Below, in pieces: positions 17,729-26,053 of a stretch of DNA of 64,000 nt. The notes below the pieces were generated by a model. It did no database searches. It was not told the DNA's origin and worked only from the letters and a program-made list of their open reading frames with translations. Within the stretch, counting starts at the first letter, position 1; every line of letters begins with the position of its first letter. Origin of the DNA: Hyphobacterium sp. CCMP332 (lineage in GTDB: Bacteria > Pseudomonadota > Alphaproteobacteria > Caulobacterales > Maricaulaceae); assembly GCF_014323565.1 (NCBI RefSeq), contig NZ_CP058669.1, forward strand, positions 2,197,501 to 2,261,500, written 5' to 3'. The position numbers and the translations under genes were made by a program.

Positions 17729-17760
17729 CCCCGCCGGATCGCTCTGGCGGGGTTTTCTTT
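17729..17760 (+). terminator. Rho-independent terminator after the LytTR gene
   Basis: Stem CCCCGCCGGA / TCTGGCGGGG (one G-T wobble), loop TCGC, then TTTTCTTT. The sequence is nearly identical to the terminator after fabI, 2.3 kb upstream. Confidence 0.88.
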
Positions 17761-17777
17761 AGCCTGCCCCAACCGGT

Positions 17778-20228
17778 TTATTCAGTCGCGGCGTCGCTTT
17801 CCGGCGCATCCTCAGCCGCATCCCGCCCCGTCGGATCCTCAATCGGCAGCACCCAGGTGTTCAACCAGTCAATGCTCTCGGCCAGAACGTGCAACACGCT
17901 TTCGCGCCCGCTATAGCCATGGCTTTCATAGGGCAGCATGACGAGACGCGCCGTGCCGGCATTGCCCTTGACCGCCGCAAACATGCGCTCGGACTGCATC
18001 GGGAATGTGCCGGAATTATTGTCCATCTGACCGTGGATCAACAGGATCGGCTCGTTGATATCGTCCGCATGCATGAAGGGGGACAGCTCGAAATAGGTAT
18101 CCGGCGCGGCCCAGAAGGTCCGGCGCTCCGACTGGAAGCCGAACGGCGTCAGCGTCCGGTTATACGCCCCGGACCGCGCAATGCCGGTGCGGAAAATATC
18201 GCTGGCCGCCAGAAGGTGTGCGGTCATGAACGCCCCATAGGAGTGCCCGGCCACCGCCACGCGATCTCCATCGCCGAAGCCGAGGCGCACCGATTCGTCA
18301 ACGGCCGCTTGCGCCGACAGCACCAATTGTTCGATGAAGCTATCATTCACCGTCTCCGGATCGTCACCGACCACCGGCATGGTGGCATTTTCCATGAGCG
18401 CATAGCCTTGCGTCACAAGGAAGCGCGGGCTGGTTCCGGCCACGCGAGTGAATTCGTAGGGCGAGCCCCGCACCTGGCCGGCGGTTTCCGCATTATTGTA
18501 TTCCAGCGGATAGGCCCAGATCAGCAAGGGCAGGGTCTGTCCCTCTTCATAATCTGCCGGCAGGTAGAGTGTCGCCGACAGCGGCATGCCATCGGCGCGT
18601 TCATAGGTAATGAGCTCACGCGAGATCTCGTTGAGCTGCGGATGCGGATTTGGAAAATCCGTAACGAATCGCGGATCGCTATCACCGTGCAGGCGGACAT
18701 TTGGCGGCGTTTCCGGGTCTTCATAGGAGGACAGGAAAACCGATCCGTCCGCCTCGACAAGGCCGATGACGCGCTCGTAATTCTCTCCGCTGTTGCGCCA
18801 TAATTCTTCGGTCTCGAATGTGTCGAAGCTGACCCGATTCAGGAAGGGCCGGTTGCCTTCCGGCGTTGCGCCGGTCCCGGTATAGTAGAGATAGCCATCC
18901 TCGATCGCCGCGACCGCTCGCCCGAATTCATTGCGCACCGTCTCCGGCGAGCCCGGATCGGCATAGGCATCCTGGAGATTGCGCTCCTCGGCCAGCCGCG
19001 GAGCAGCGCCATTCTCGGCAAAATCAATGACCCAGCGGCGGATGATCCGCGTGTCCCGGTCATATTCGACCGCCAGCCCGGTTTCGCCTTCGGACGTATA
19101 TTGTGTGCCGTAATAACGGTCTTCAAAACGCGCAACTTCGACCGGCTCACCATCAAACGGAGCGCCCAGTGTCCAGACGCTGTCTCTTTCATCGATCTCG
19201 ACGCGCGGGTCGCCGCCATCCAGCGCCTCGGCCCACACAATCCGCGCCGGATGCGACGCCTGCCAGCCAATGCTCCGGCGGCCGGTAATGACGCCGCCAA
19301 TCGGCACGCTGTCGGCAATCGGTTGGCGCGCGATTTCCGCAATCTCATTCCCGTCGAGATCGATGACATAGGTCCGGTCGGCAAAGCTCGCCCAGTTCAC
19401 ATCATAGGAAAACGGTTGTTGCATGGCCCCGATCAGGATCATCTCGCCACCGGGCGCGGGGTCCGCAGAATAGATCAGATCCGGGTCGCCGACAGGCTGC
19501 GGACGGCCGCGGCGCGCATCAACCATCACAAGCTGGGTGGTCGCCATCCAGGCGAAGAGGGCCGCATCATGACTGTCGGTCAGAAGGTCCTGATAGGTCC
19601 TCACCGGCGCTTCATAACCGCCCGCCTCCTGAATGACCGGCCCTGCCGGAACGAGTGGCCGCTGCGGCATCGGTCCGCGATCCGCCGGGACGGTATTGAC
19701 GAGCAGCGTCTCACTGTCCGGCATCCAGCTGATCGGATCAAAGACCGCATTCACGCCTTCGGATATGACTTCACGAGCGCGGGCGCGTTCAACATCCGCC
19801 ACCCAGAGCGACAGCGTGCTGCCTTGAGTGACGACGAAGGCCGCATATCGCCCGTCCGGCGACCAGTCGAAATTCGACAGGCCGATATCATCCGGCAGCG
19901 GGATGGTGCGCTCTTCACCAGTTGTCACATCAATCACCGACAGACCCGTCGCTGTGCGGGGCCCATGGCGTCCGTTTGTGGCGGCATCAAGCCGCAAGCC
20001 GGCGAGGCGCTCCATCGGGCGCGCCAGCTCCGCCACAGGCGGCAGGCTTTCGCGGTTGATCAGCAGCAAATGCCGCCGATCGGGCGAGAATGTCGTCCAG
20101 GGCGCGGCCGGCGCATCAACGATATCAACAATATCCTGCGGTGGCAGGCGATAGGTATTGTCCTGTGCGAGGGCCGCCGCTGAGATAAGACCGGCACAAC
20201 CGGCAAGTGCGAGAATATTGCGGATCAC
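17778..20228 (-). CDS. Secreted S9D-type peptidase resembling glutamyl endopeptidase
   Basis: An 816-residue exported serine peptidase: signal peptide IRNILALAGCAGLISAAALAQ, long beta-propeller region, and C-terminal hydrolase with nucleophile in VAGHSYGAFMTAHLL, Asp in HGQMDNNSGTFPMQ and His in YESHGYSGRE. The stretch RSGAYNRTLTPFGFQSERR is, from memory, nearly diagnostic of the chloroplast glutamyl endopeptidase (CGEP)/S9D group. GTG is the start, with GGGAGA six bases upstream. The C terminus is an acidic tail (EDAPESDAATE). Third S9 peptidase in 14 kb, but of a different subfamily from the tandem pair. Confidence 0.88.
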   Translation of the reverse strand: MIRNILALAGCAGLISAAALAQDNTYRLPPQDIVDIVDAPAAPWTTFSPDRRHLLLINRESLPPVAELARPMERLAGLRLDAATNGRHGPRTATGLSVIDVTTGEERTIPLPDDIGLSNFDWSPDGRYAAFVVTQGSTLSLWVADVERARAREVISEGVNAVFDPISWMPDSETLLVNTVPADRGPMPQRPLVPAGPVIQEAGGYEAPVRTYQDLLTDSHDAALFAWMATTQLVMVDARRGRPQPVGDPDLIYSADPAPGGEMILIGAMQQPFSYDVNWASFADRTYVIDLDGNEIAEIARQPIADSVPIGGVITGRRSIGWQASHPARIVWAEALDGGDPRVEIDERDSVWTLGAPFDGEPVEVARFEDRYYGTQYTSEGETGLAVEYDRDTRIIRRWVIDFAENGAAPRLAEERNLQDAYADPGSPETVRNEFGRAVAAIEDGYLYYTGTGATPEGNRPFLNRVSFDTFETEELWRNSGENYERVIGLVEADGSVFLSSYEDPETPPNVRLHGDSDPRFVTDFPNPHPQLNEISRELITYERADGMPLSATLYLPADYEEGQTLPLLIWAYPLEYNNAETAGQVRGSPYEFTRVAGTSPRFLVTQGYALMENATMPVVGDDPETVNDSFIEQLVLSAQAAVDESVRLGFGDGDRVAVAGHSYGAFMTAHLLAASDIFRTGIARSGAYNRTLTPFGFQSERRTFWAAPDTYFELSPFMHADDINEPILLIHGQMDNNSGTFPMQSERMFAAVKGNAGTARLVMLPYESHGYSGRESVLHVLAESIDWLNTWVLPIEDPTGRDAAEDAPESDAATE

Positions 20229-20529
20229 TTCATGTCTCCCGATGACGTTTGACGATAATCATAGGGGGCAAAGTGGACAGGTCCAGCCGTCCTGCCTGTA
20301 TCGGGCTCAGTCAGCGGCGTCTCCAGCCTCCATCCGGCTTACCAGGCATCCACGAAGGGCGCGGAACGCCTCACACCGCTGCGGCAGGGATAGATCTGCG
20401 CCAGCCGGTCCGGCGAAATGTGGATGTGCAGGGCTTCAACCTGCGGACTTGTCCACTACACGCTCTCGGCCGTACGGGCCGGATAAAGGCCGAACGACCC
20501 TCCGGCGGTGTCGAAATTGATTGTGCGCA
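20229..20529. other. Intergenic stretch without an intact gene; possible relic on the minus strand
   Basis: About 300 bp between the S9D peptidase promoter and the pnp terminator. On the minus strand, an ATG at 20530 opens a frame of 24 codons, meets TAG at 20456-20458 and continues for 38 codons to TAA. The conceptual product includes QVEALHIHISPDRLAQ, which loosely recalls the linker ahead of the DNA-binding domain in AraC-type regulators. That resemblance is weak. No tRNA, no rRNA and no recognised ncRNA was seen. Confidence 0.3.
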
Positions 20530-20561
20530 TAAAAAACTGGCCCGGATTCGCATCCGGGCCA
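20530..20561 (-). terminator. Rho-independent terminator after pnp
   Basis: Reading the minus strand: stem TGGCCCGGAT / ATCCGGGCCA (10 bp, perfect), loop GCGA, then GTTTTTTA. It lies about 33 bases after the pnp stop and ends the nusA-infB-rpsO-pnp series. Confidence 0.92.
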
Positions 20562-20593
20562 ATTCAATCAGATATGAAACGCGCGAGAAAGAG

Positions 20594-22729
20594 CTATTCC
20601 TCTTCGTCGCCTTCATCTTCCTTGATGTCCTTGCCGGTTTCCTGATCAACGACTTTCATTGACAGGCGGACCTTGCCGCGATCATCAAAGCCCATCAGCT
20701 TCACATAGACTTCGTCGCCTTCGGCAACGACGTCCTTGGGATGCGAGACGCGCTCATTCTTCATTTGTGAGACATGAACCAGGCCGTCTTTCGGGCCGAA
20801 GAAATTCACGAAAGCTCCAAAGTCCATGACCTTGACGATCTTGCCTTTGTAGATTTCGCCGATTTCCGGCTCGGCCGTCAGACCATGGATCCAGTCCAGA
20901 GCCGCGCGGATGGATTTGCCATCCGGCGACGAGACCTTGATCACGCCGTCATCATTGACATCTACCTTGGCGCCAGTGACTTCGACGATCTCGCGGATCA
21001 CCTTGCCGCCTGTACCAATCACGTCACGGATTTTGTCCGTCGGAATGGTGATGGTTTCAATGCGCGGTGCATATTCGCCAACTTCTTCACGGGCCGTGCC
21101 GAGGGCGTCATTCATCCGCTCGAGGATGTGCAAGCGGCCACCCTTGGCCTGCTCAAGAGCGGTTTTCATGATGCCTTCGTCAATGCCGGCAATCTTGATG
21201 TCCATCTGCAGCGAGGTCACGCCTTCAGACGTACCCGCCACCTTGAAGTCCATATCACCGAGATGGTCTTCATCGCCGAGGATATCGGACAGAACCGCCA
21301 CGCCATCCGGGTCCTTGATCAGACCCATCGCAATACCGGAGACGGGGCGCGTAATCGGCACACCGGCATCCATCATCGCTAGCGACGCACCACACACCGT
21401 TGCCATCGAGGACGAGCCGTTTGACTCGGTGATCTCGGAGACCAGACGGATGGTGTAGGGGAAGTTTTCAGCCGAAGGCAGAACGGCATTCACCGCGCGC
21501 CAGGCCAGCTTGCCGTGGCCGATTTCGCGGCGGCCCGGAGCCAGACGGAAGCTGGTTTCACCCACCGAATAAGGCGGGAAGTTATAATGGAGCATGAAGC
21601 GCTCCTTATAGGTTCCCGTCAGAGCGTCGATGAATTGCTCGTCTTCGCCGGTGCCGAGCGTTGCAACGACCAGACCCTGCGTTTCACCACGGGTGAAGAG
21701 AGCTGAACCGTGCGTGCGCGGCAGAATACCGGCTTCGGCAACAATGGTGCGGACCTCGTCCAGCTTGCGGCCATCAATCCGTTTTCCGGTCTTGATGATA
21801 CCACCGCGAACGATCGAGGATTCAACACCCTTGAGAACGTCAGCGAGAACATTGCCCGGAACGCCGTCGGGATTGTCATCACTCTGGCCGAGCTCGGCTT
21901 TCGCCTTGTCCTTGGCCACACCAACGGCAGCATAGCGCTCGGTCTTGTCGGTGATGGTGTAGGCCGCGGCCAGATCTTTTTCGACCAGCTTGCGAACCTT
22001 GGCTTCCAGTTCGGAATGATCTTCCGGCTGATAGTCCCAGGGTTCTTTGGCAGCTTTTTCAGCCAGACGAATGATCGCTTCAATCACCGGCTGGAAGGCG
22101 GCATGACCAAACATGACCGCGCCGAGCATGACGTCCTCGGAGAGCTCCTTGGCTTCCGATTCCACCATCATCACGGCATCGCCCGTACCGGCGACAACGA
22201 GATCGAGCGCGCTGTCTGCGATATCATCGCAGAGCGGGTTCAGGACATATTCGCCGTCGATATAACCCACGCGGGCGGCACCGATCGGGCCCATGAAGGG
22301 CAGGCCGGAAATGCAAAGCGCAGCAGACGCGCCAACCAGACCGACAATGTCCGGGTCGTTTTCCATGTCGTGCGACAGAACCGTCAGCATCACCTGGACT
22401 TCATTCTTGAAGCCTTTGGGGAAGAGCGGCCGGATCGGACGGTCAATCAGGCGGGAGGTCAGCGTTTCCTTTTCGGTCGGCCGGCCTTCGCGCTTGAAGA
22501 AGCCGCCCGGAATTTTCCCGGCAGCAAAGTATTTTTCCTGATAGTTGACCGTCAGCGGGAAGAAGTCGGCTCCCGGCTTGACATTCTTGACGCCGACAGC
22601 GGTCGCCAGAACGGTTGTCTCACCATAGGTGATCATGACAGCGCCGTCCGCTTGGCGGGCGACCTTGCCGGTTTCGAGGGTCAGCTCACGGCCGCCCCAT
22701 TCAATAGTTTCTTTGTGTATCTCAAACAT
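20594..22729 (-). CDS. pnp: Polyribonucleotide nucleotidyltransferase (PNPase)
   Basis: 3'-5' phosphorolytic exoribonuclease of the RNA degradosome. 711 residues: RNase PH domain 1, alpha-helical linker, RNase PH domain 2 ([51 protein letters not shown]), KH domain ([21 protein letters not shown], about 555-615) and S1 domain ([20 protein letters not shown], about 622-690), then an acidic tail. Gene order rpsO-pnp is conserved, and in other bacteria the rpsO-pnp intergenic RNA is processed for autoregulation. Confidence 0.97.
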   Translation of the reverse strand: MFEIHKETIEWGGRELTLETGKVARQADGAVMITYGETTVLATAVGVKNVKPGADFFPLTVNYQEKYFAAGKIPGGFFKREGRPTEKETLTSRLIDRPIRPLFPKGFKNEVQVMLTVLSHDMENDPDIVGLVGASAALCISGLPFMGPIGAARVGYIDGEYVLNPLCDDIADSALDLVVAGTGDAVMMVESEAKELSEDVMLGAVMFGHAAFQPVIEAIIRLAEKAAKEPWDYQPEDHSELEAKVRKLVEKDLAAAYTITDKTERYAAVGVAKDKAKAELGQSDDNPDGVPGNVLADVLKGVESSIVRGGIIKTGKRIDGRKLDEVRTIVAEAGILPRTHGSALFTRGETQGLVVATLGTGEDEQFIDALTGTYKERFMLHYNFPPYSVGETSFRLAPGRREIGHGKLAWRAVNAVLPSAENFPYTIRLVSEITESNGSSSMATVCGASLAMMDAGVPITRPVSGIAMGLIKDPDGVAVLSDILGDEDHLGDMDFKVAGTSEGVTSLQMDIKIAGIDEGIMKTALEQAKGGRLHILERMNDALGTAREEVGEYAPRIETITIPTDKIRDVIGTGGKVIREIVEVTGAKVDVNDDGVIKVSSPDGKSIRAALDWIHGLTAEPEIGEIYKGKIVKVMDFGAFVNFFGPKDGLVHVSQMKNERVSHPKDVVAEGDEVYVKLMGFDDRGKVRLSMKVVDQETGKDIKEDEGDEEE

Positions 22730-22770
22730 CTCGTGCGTGCTTTCGTCCCGTTCGTCGTCTTGACCAGCGA

Positions 22771-23040
22771 TTATCGGCGGAGGCTCAGCTTCTTGATCAA
22801 AGCCTGATAACGTGCCTCATCCTTGCCTTTGAGATAGTCCAGCAGCCGGCGGCGCTGGGATACCATCTTCAACAGACCACGGCGGGAGTGATTATCCTTT
22901 TTGTGGGTTTTGAAATGCTCGGTCAGATTGACGATCCGTTCTGTCAGGATAGCCACCTGGACTTCCGGAGAACCTGTATCGCCCTTGGTCTGAGCATTTT
23001 CGGAGATAAGCGCACTCTTGCGCTCTTGCGTTACCGACAT
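22771..23040 (-). CDS. rpsO: 30S ribosomal protein S15
   Basis: 89 residues, the usual length, with the conserved rRNA-binding core [35 protein letters not shown] and [22 protein letters not shown] precedes the ATG. Between truB (33 bp gap) and pnp (41 bp gap). Confidence 0.98.
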   Translation of the reverse strand: MSVTQERKSALISENAQTKGDTGSPEVQVAILTERIVNLTEHFKTHKKDNHSRRGLLKMVSQRRRLLDYLKGKDEARYQALIKKLSLRR

Positions 23041-23072
23041 CGGACTTTCCTTTCTTGCCCGCTACAGGGGCT

Positions 23073-24029
23073 CTAGATGCTATGGTTGAAGACCCGTGAC
23101 GGAACGAATTTTCCCGCCTGTGCGTCTCCGAGAGCGACCGCCATCTCGCCGTGCATCGCGACCGCCATTCGAGACCCGTCTTTTCCGGAAAGATCACGAG
23201 GACGCCTTTGGGCACGGAGCTCCTGCGCAATGCGCGGGAGCAGGACGATGGACCGCCCTTGCCTCAGATGAGAAACCTCTTCTCCGGTTACGGCCAGCGC
23301 CGGGATGTCGTCCAGCGCGGTCTCAACCGGGGCAAGCCCCTCAAAAGCGCGGCCCTTATGGGCCAAATCTGCCAATTCGTCCAGCGATATGGCAGCAGAC
23401 TCTTCAAATACGCCGACCGCTGTCCGGCGAAGGCGGAAAATATGCCCTTCCGTGCCAAGCTTGGCCGACAGGTCACGGGCAATGGCGCGAACGTAAGTGC
23501 CTTTGCCGCAATCCATTTCGAAGACCGCCTCATCAGGCGAGGGCGTCTCGATCAACTCCAGCCGCTCGATGTGAACCGGCCGCGCGGCGATCTCCACCTC
23601 CGCCCCGGCGCGGGCAAGATCATAGGCCCGCTCGCCATCGATTTTGATAGCCGAGTATTTTGGCGGAATCTGTTCGATGTCACCTACGAAGTCTGACAAG
23701 GCGTCACGAATGGCCTCTGCATCCGGCCGCACATCGGACGTTGCCGTCTCCGCGCCCTCGGCATCCAGCGTATCGGTAGATACACCCCAGCGAATGGTGA
23801 AGCGGTAGGTCTTGGTCGCGTCCTGGGCAAGCGGAACGGTTTTTGTGGCCTCGCCCAGCGCAATCGGCAGCATGCCGGTTGCCAGCGGATCAAGCGTGCC
23901 GGCATGACCGGCCTTTTTGGCGTCGAACAACCGGCGCACCGCAGAAACCGCCTGCGTCGACGTCATGTCCAGAGGCTTGTCGAGCAAGACCCAGCCATGA
24001 ACATCCTGCCCCTTCTTGCGACGGCCCAT
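23073..24029 (-). CDS. truB: tRNA pseudouridine-55 synthase
   Basis: Forms pseudouridine 55 in the T-loop of tRNAs. The catalytic Asp is in [39 protein letters not shown] and the RTAVGVF region are also conserved. 318 residues. Its ATG overlaps the rbfA stop by one base (TGATG), so translation is probably coupled. Confidence 0.96.
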   Translation of the reverse strand: MGRRKKGQDVHGWVLLDKPLDMTSTQAVSAVRRLFDAKKAGHAGTLDPLATGMLPIALGEATKTVPLAQDATKTYRFTIRWGVSTDTLDAEGAETATSDVRPDAEAIRDALSDFVGDIEQIPPKYSAIKIDGERAYDLARAGAEVEIAARPVHIERLELIETPSPDEAVFEMDCGKGTYVRAIARDLSAKLGTEGHIFRLRRTAVGVFEESAAISLDELADLAHKGRAFEGLAPVETALDDIPALAVTGEEVSHLRQGRSIVLLPRIAQELRAQRRPRDLSGKDGSRMAVAMHGEMAVALGDAQAGKFVPSRVFNHSI

Positions 24030-24454
24030 CAGTCATCGCCCTCATCAGCCAGACCCGGATCAAGGTCCCGTTTGACAGACGGGCTCGCCAGCAAATCGTC
24101 AATGCGGCTGGCCTGATCGAAACTGTCATCGGCCACAAACCGCAGCTCGGGCGTATTCTTCATTTCAATTTCACGGCCCAGCTGTCCGCGCAGAAAACTG
24201 GCGCAGCGATTCATCGCCTTGGCGACCTTTTCCTTGTCACCTTGTGCGAGGGGGGCGACATAGACGCGCGCATTCTTCAGGTCGGGCGAGGCGCGGACCT
24301 CGGTGATCGTGATATCGACGCCGGTCAGATCACTGTCGCGCAATTCCTTGCGCTGGAGGATATCGACCAGGGCGTGGCGGATCAGCTCGCCGGCGCGAAG
24401 TTGGCGTTGGGATGGCATTTTGGCACCCGCTTGGGGCGATCCGTGGCGGGACAT
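24029..24454 (-). CDS. rbfA: 30S ribosome-binding factor A
   Basis: KH-like assembly factor for 16S rRNA 5'-end maturation and cold growth. From ATG 24454 the product is 141 residues: [47 protein letters not shown] and [18 protein letters not shown]. The reading frame extends 50 residues upstream, but that part runs through the tRNA-like sequence and is unlike RbfA, so I reject it. It would normally follow infB directly; here three opposite-strand genes separate them, so rbfA-truB-rpsO-pnp must have its own promoter. Confidence 0.93.
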   Translation of the reverse strand: MSRHGSPQAGAKMPSQRQLRAGELIRHALVDILQRKELRDSDLTGVDITITEVRASPDLKNARVYVAPLAQGDKEKVAKAMNRCASFLRGQLGREIEMKNTPELRFVADDSFDQASRIDDLLASPSVKRDLDPGLADEGDD

Positions 24455-24467
24455 GAAAACCTCGTTC

Positions 24468-24538
24468 TCGAAGGGCCGGAATCGAACCGGCGCATTCGTT
24501 ATGCAGAAGGGCGCGCGGTCTAACGCTTCAGGCCCGCC
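24468..24538 (-). tRNA. Degenerate tRNA-like sequence (T-arm intact, remainder eroded)
   Basis: On the minus strand GCCGG-TTCGATT-CCGGC forms a perfect T-arm with consensus T-loop. Upstream, GGCGGGCCTGAAGC...GTTAGA resembles an acceptor plus shortened D-arm, and TTCTGCATAACGAA a poorly paired anticodon arm with CAT at its centre. The acceptor 3' strand (CCTTCGA) does not pair with the 5' end, and no CCA is encoded. It lies 14 bases before the rbfA start. Most likely a tRNA relic or fragment; a tRNA gene of unusual form is less likely. Confidence 0.35.
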
Positions 24539-24634
24539 AACGCAAGCATTACGTAATTGCCAGTATTTTCGCGATTTTGTGATTGGGTTGTGTGCTGATC
24601 GCACGCTACCACCAGCATCAGAGGAGTGTGTTTC

Positions 24635-25099
24635 ATGAAACTTCTGTTTTCGGGATTATTATTCTGTTTGGGGTGCCTGTGGGCCGACACTCTTGCTCAG
24701 GACTCCACCCCTTCACGACAGATAGCAGATGCCTGGCTGACCGCTTATCAGGCACAGGATTTTGATGCCGCGCGAGGACTTCTCACCCATGAGTCCGTCT
24801 TCATTGATCCGACCTCGTTCGGGCGGGAGAATTTCGGCGAACCGATCAACTGGACCGGAGCAGACGCCATCATCTCGGGCATATCCAGCTGGGGCCTGGC
24901 CGGGGCCGAGTACAGTTTTGACCGCGTTTATGAATCACCGGGCCGTGTGATCTATGACGGCAGCGTTCTTGTGACCTATCAGAACGGGGCAAGATACGAT
25001 TTTCCGATCATAACCATTGTAACCGTCGCCGATGGCCATTTGGTTGAACATCGCGATTATACCGATTTTGACGGCGCGGTCCGCCTCGAATCCAACTGA
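24635..25099 (+). CDS. Exported NTF2/SnoaL-like protein (copy 1)
   Basis: 154 residues with signal peptide (MKLLFSGLLFCLGCLWADTLAQ), then a single NTF2-like cone domain: helix RQIADAWLTAYQAQDFDAARGLL, then THESVFIDPTSFG and the strand pair DGHLVEHRDYTDFDGA. Such domains are used by ketosteroid-isomerase and polyketide-cyclase-type enzymes and by non-catalytic binding proteins; no active site can be assigned. ATG 24635 is preceded by GAGGAG with eight-base spacing. Tandem paralog of the next gene; both stand on the opposite strand between infB and rbfA. Confidence 0.8.
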   Translation: MKLLFSGLLFCLGCLWADTLAQDSTPSRQIADAWLTAYQAQDFDAARGLLTHESVFIDPTSFGRENFGEPINWTGADAIISGISSWGLAGAEYSFDRVYESPGRVIYDGSVLVTYQNGARYDFPIITIVTVADGHLVEHRDYTDFDGAVRLESN

Positions 25100-25114
25100 T
25101 ACCCGGAGAATAGA

Positions 25115-25606
25115 ATGAAAAGCATCATGTTGGCTGTCGCCGGGGGTCTGCTTTTGTCAGTCGCGGCGTCCGCCCAGAATTCAGACGCCGAAACCCGTGC
25201 GATCGTGGACGCCTACATGACACATTATTCAGCCGCAGAGTTCGATGCCATGGAAGCCTATATGGCCGAAGATGTCGTCTTCGTAGATCCGACAGCAACC
25301 GGATTGGGTGAAGCGGGCCTGGCGCATCACAGCCGCGATGAAATCATGGCCGCGCTTCGTGAATTCGCGTCTCAAAACAATCCGATCGGACTCAATTTTG
25401 AATGGGACACGGTGTTTGAAAGCAATGATCGCTATGTCTTCATGGGCCGCGTGAATGCGACCTATCCGGTTCAGCAAGAGGGCATGGTGTTTCGCTGGTC
25501 GGCAGCCCAAACGACCGTCATCCACATGCGCGACGGGCTTGTGGTCGAGCAATACGACTTTGCTGACTATGAGGGTGCTGAGCAAGTTTTGGTCTCTGAA
25601 GAATGA
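25115..25606 (+). CDS. Exported NTF2/SnoaL-like protein (copy 2)
   Basis: 163 residues: signal peptide MKSIMLAVAGGLLLSVAASAQ and an NTF2-like domain homologous to copy 1 (AIVDAYMTHYSAAEFDAMEAYM, EDVVFVDPTATG, DGLVVEQYDFADYEGAE). It starts 15 bp after copy 1 and is surely co-transcribed. Function unknown; the exported location and duplication suggest ligand binding or small-molecule turnover in the periplasm. Confidence 0.8.
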   Translation: MKSIMLAVAGGLLLSVAASAQNSDAETRAIVDAYMTHYSAAEFDAMEAYMAEDVVFVDPTATGLGEAGLAHHSRDEIMAALREFASQNNPIGLNFEWDTVFESNDRYVFMGRVNATYPVQQEGMVFRWSAAQTTVIHMRDGLVVEQYDFADYEGAEQVLVSEE

Positions 25607-25643
25607 TGAAATAAGATTGCCATTGGTCAAGTAAGAGGCATTC

Positions 25644-26021
25644 ATGATTCCATTCATTCTGGCCGCTCTAGTCCAGGGGCAAGCCGCCGATATTCATGAA
25701 ATTCGCTGCGCCGTAGAACAGTTTGAGATCATCCGCAACCATCATGATGTTACCGGCGAGTGGGTTAATCTTGAAGATGGAGAAGGCCGGCTGATTGAAC
25801 GGAACGCAGGGCCCGTGCGACTTATCTATGAGGGCTCCGCAACAGCATTCACATTGCGAGCACACAATGAGGGTGAATATCCCGGGATGCTGACCCTCGA
25901 GCTCTTTTATGATGGCAACGCCGCTCCGGTTAGGACCATTCCGTGGCCTGCAAATGTTCACAATCGCACGCAACAAGCTGGCACTGCAGTGCTGCTCTGT
26001 CGCCGACAGAGTTTCAACTAG
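25644..26021 (+). CDS. Small exported protein of unknown function
   Basis: 125 residues with a short hydrophobic N terminus (MIPFILAALVQGQA) that could act as a signal peptide, and two cysteines (EIRCAVEQFE near 22; LLCRRQ near 119) that may pair. The middle is beta-rich (RLIYEGSATAFTLRAHNEGEYPGMLTLEL). No family recognised. Third gene of the plus-strand group; its stop is two bases before a bidirectional terminator. Confidence 0.65.
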   Translation: MIPFILAALVQGQAADIHEIRCAVEQFEIIRNHHDVTGEWVNLEDGEGRLIERNAGPVRLIYEGSATAFTLRAHNEGEYPGMLTLELFYDGNAAPVRTIPWPANVHNRTQQAGTAVLLCRRQSFN

Positions 26022-26023
26022 AC

Positions 26024-26049
26024 AAAAGCCCCGCCGGAGCGGGGCTTTT
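26024..26049. terminator. Bidirectional terminator between the inserted gene group and infB
   Basis: AAAAGCCCCGC / GCGGGGCTTTT, an 11 bp perfect stem with a CGGA loop. T-runs follow the GC core on both strands, so it can end the plus-strand group and, on the minus strand, the infB transcript. Confidence 0.9.
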
Positions 26050-26053
26050 CTCA

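Noticed and set aside
24455-24604. 50-residue N-terminal extension of rbfA
   Set aside because: It reads through the tRNA-like sequence and does not resemble RbfA; the ATG at 24454 gives the expected N terminus.
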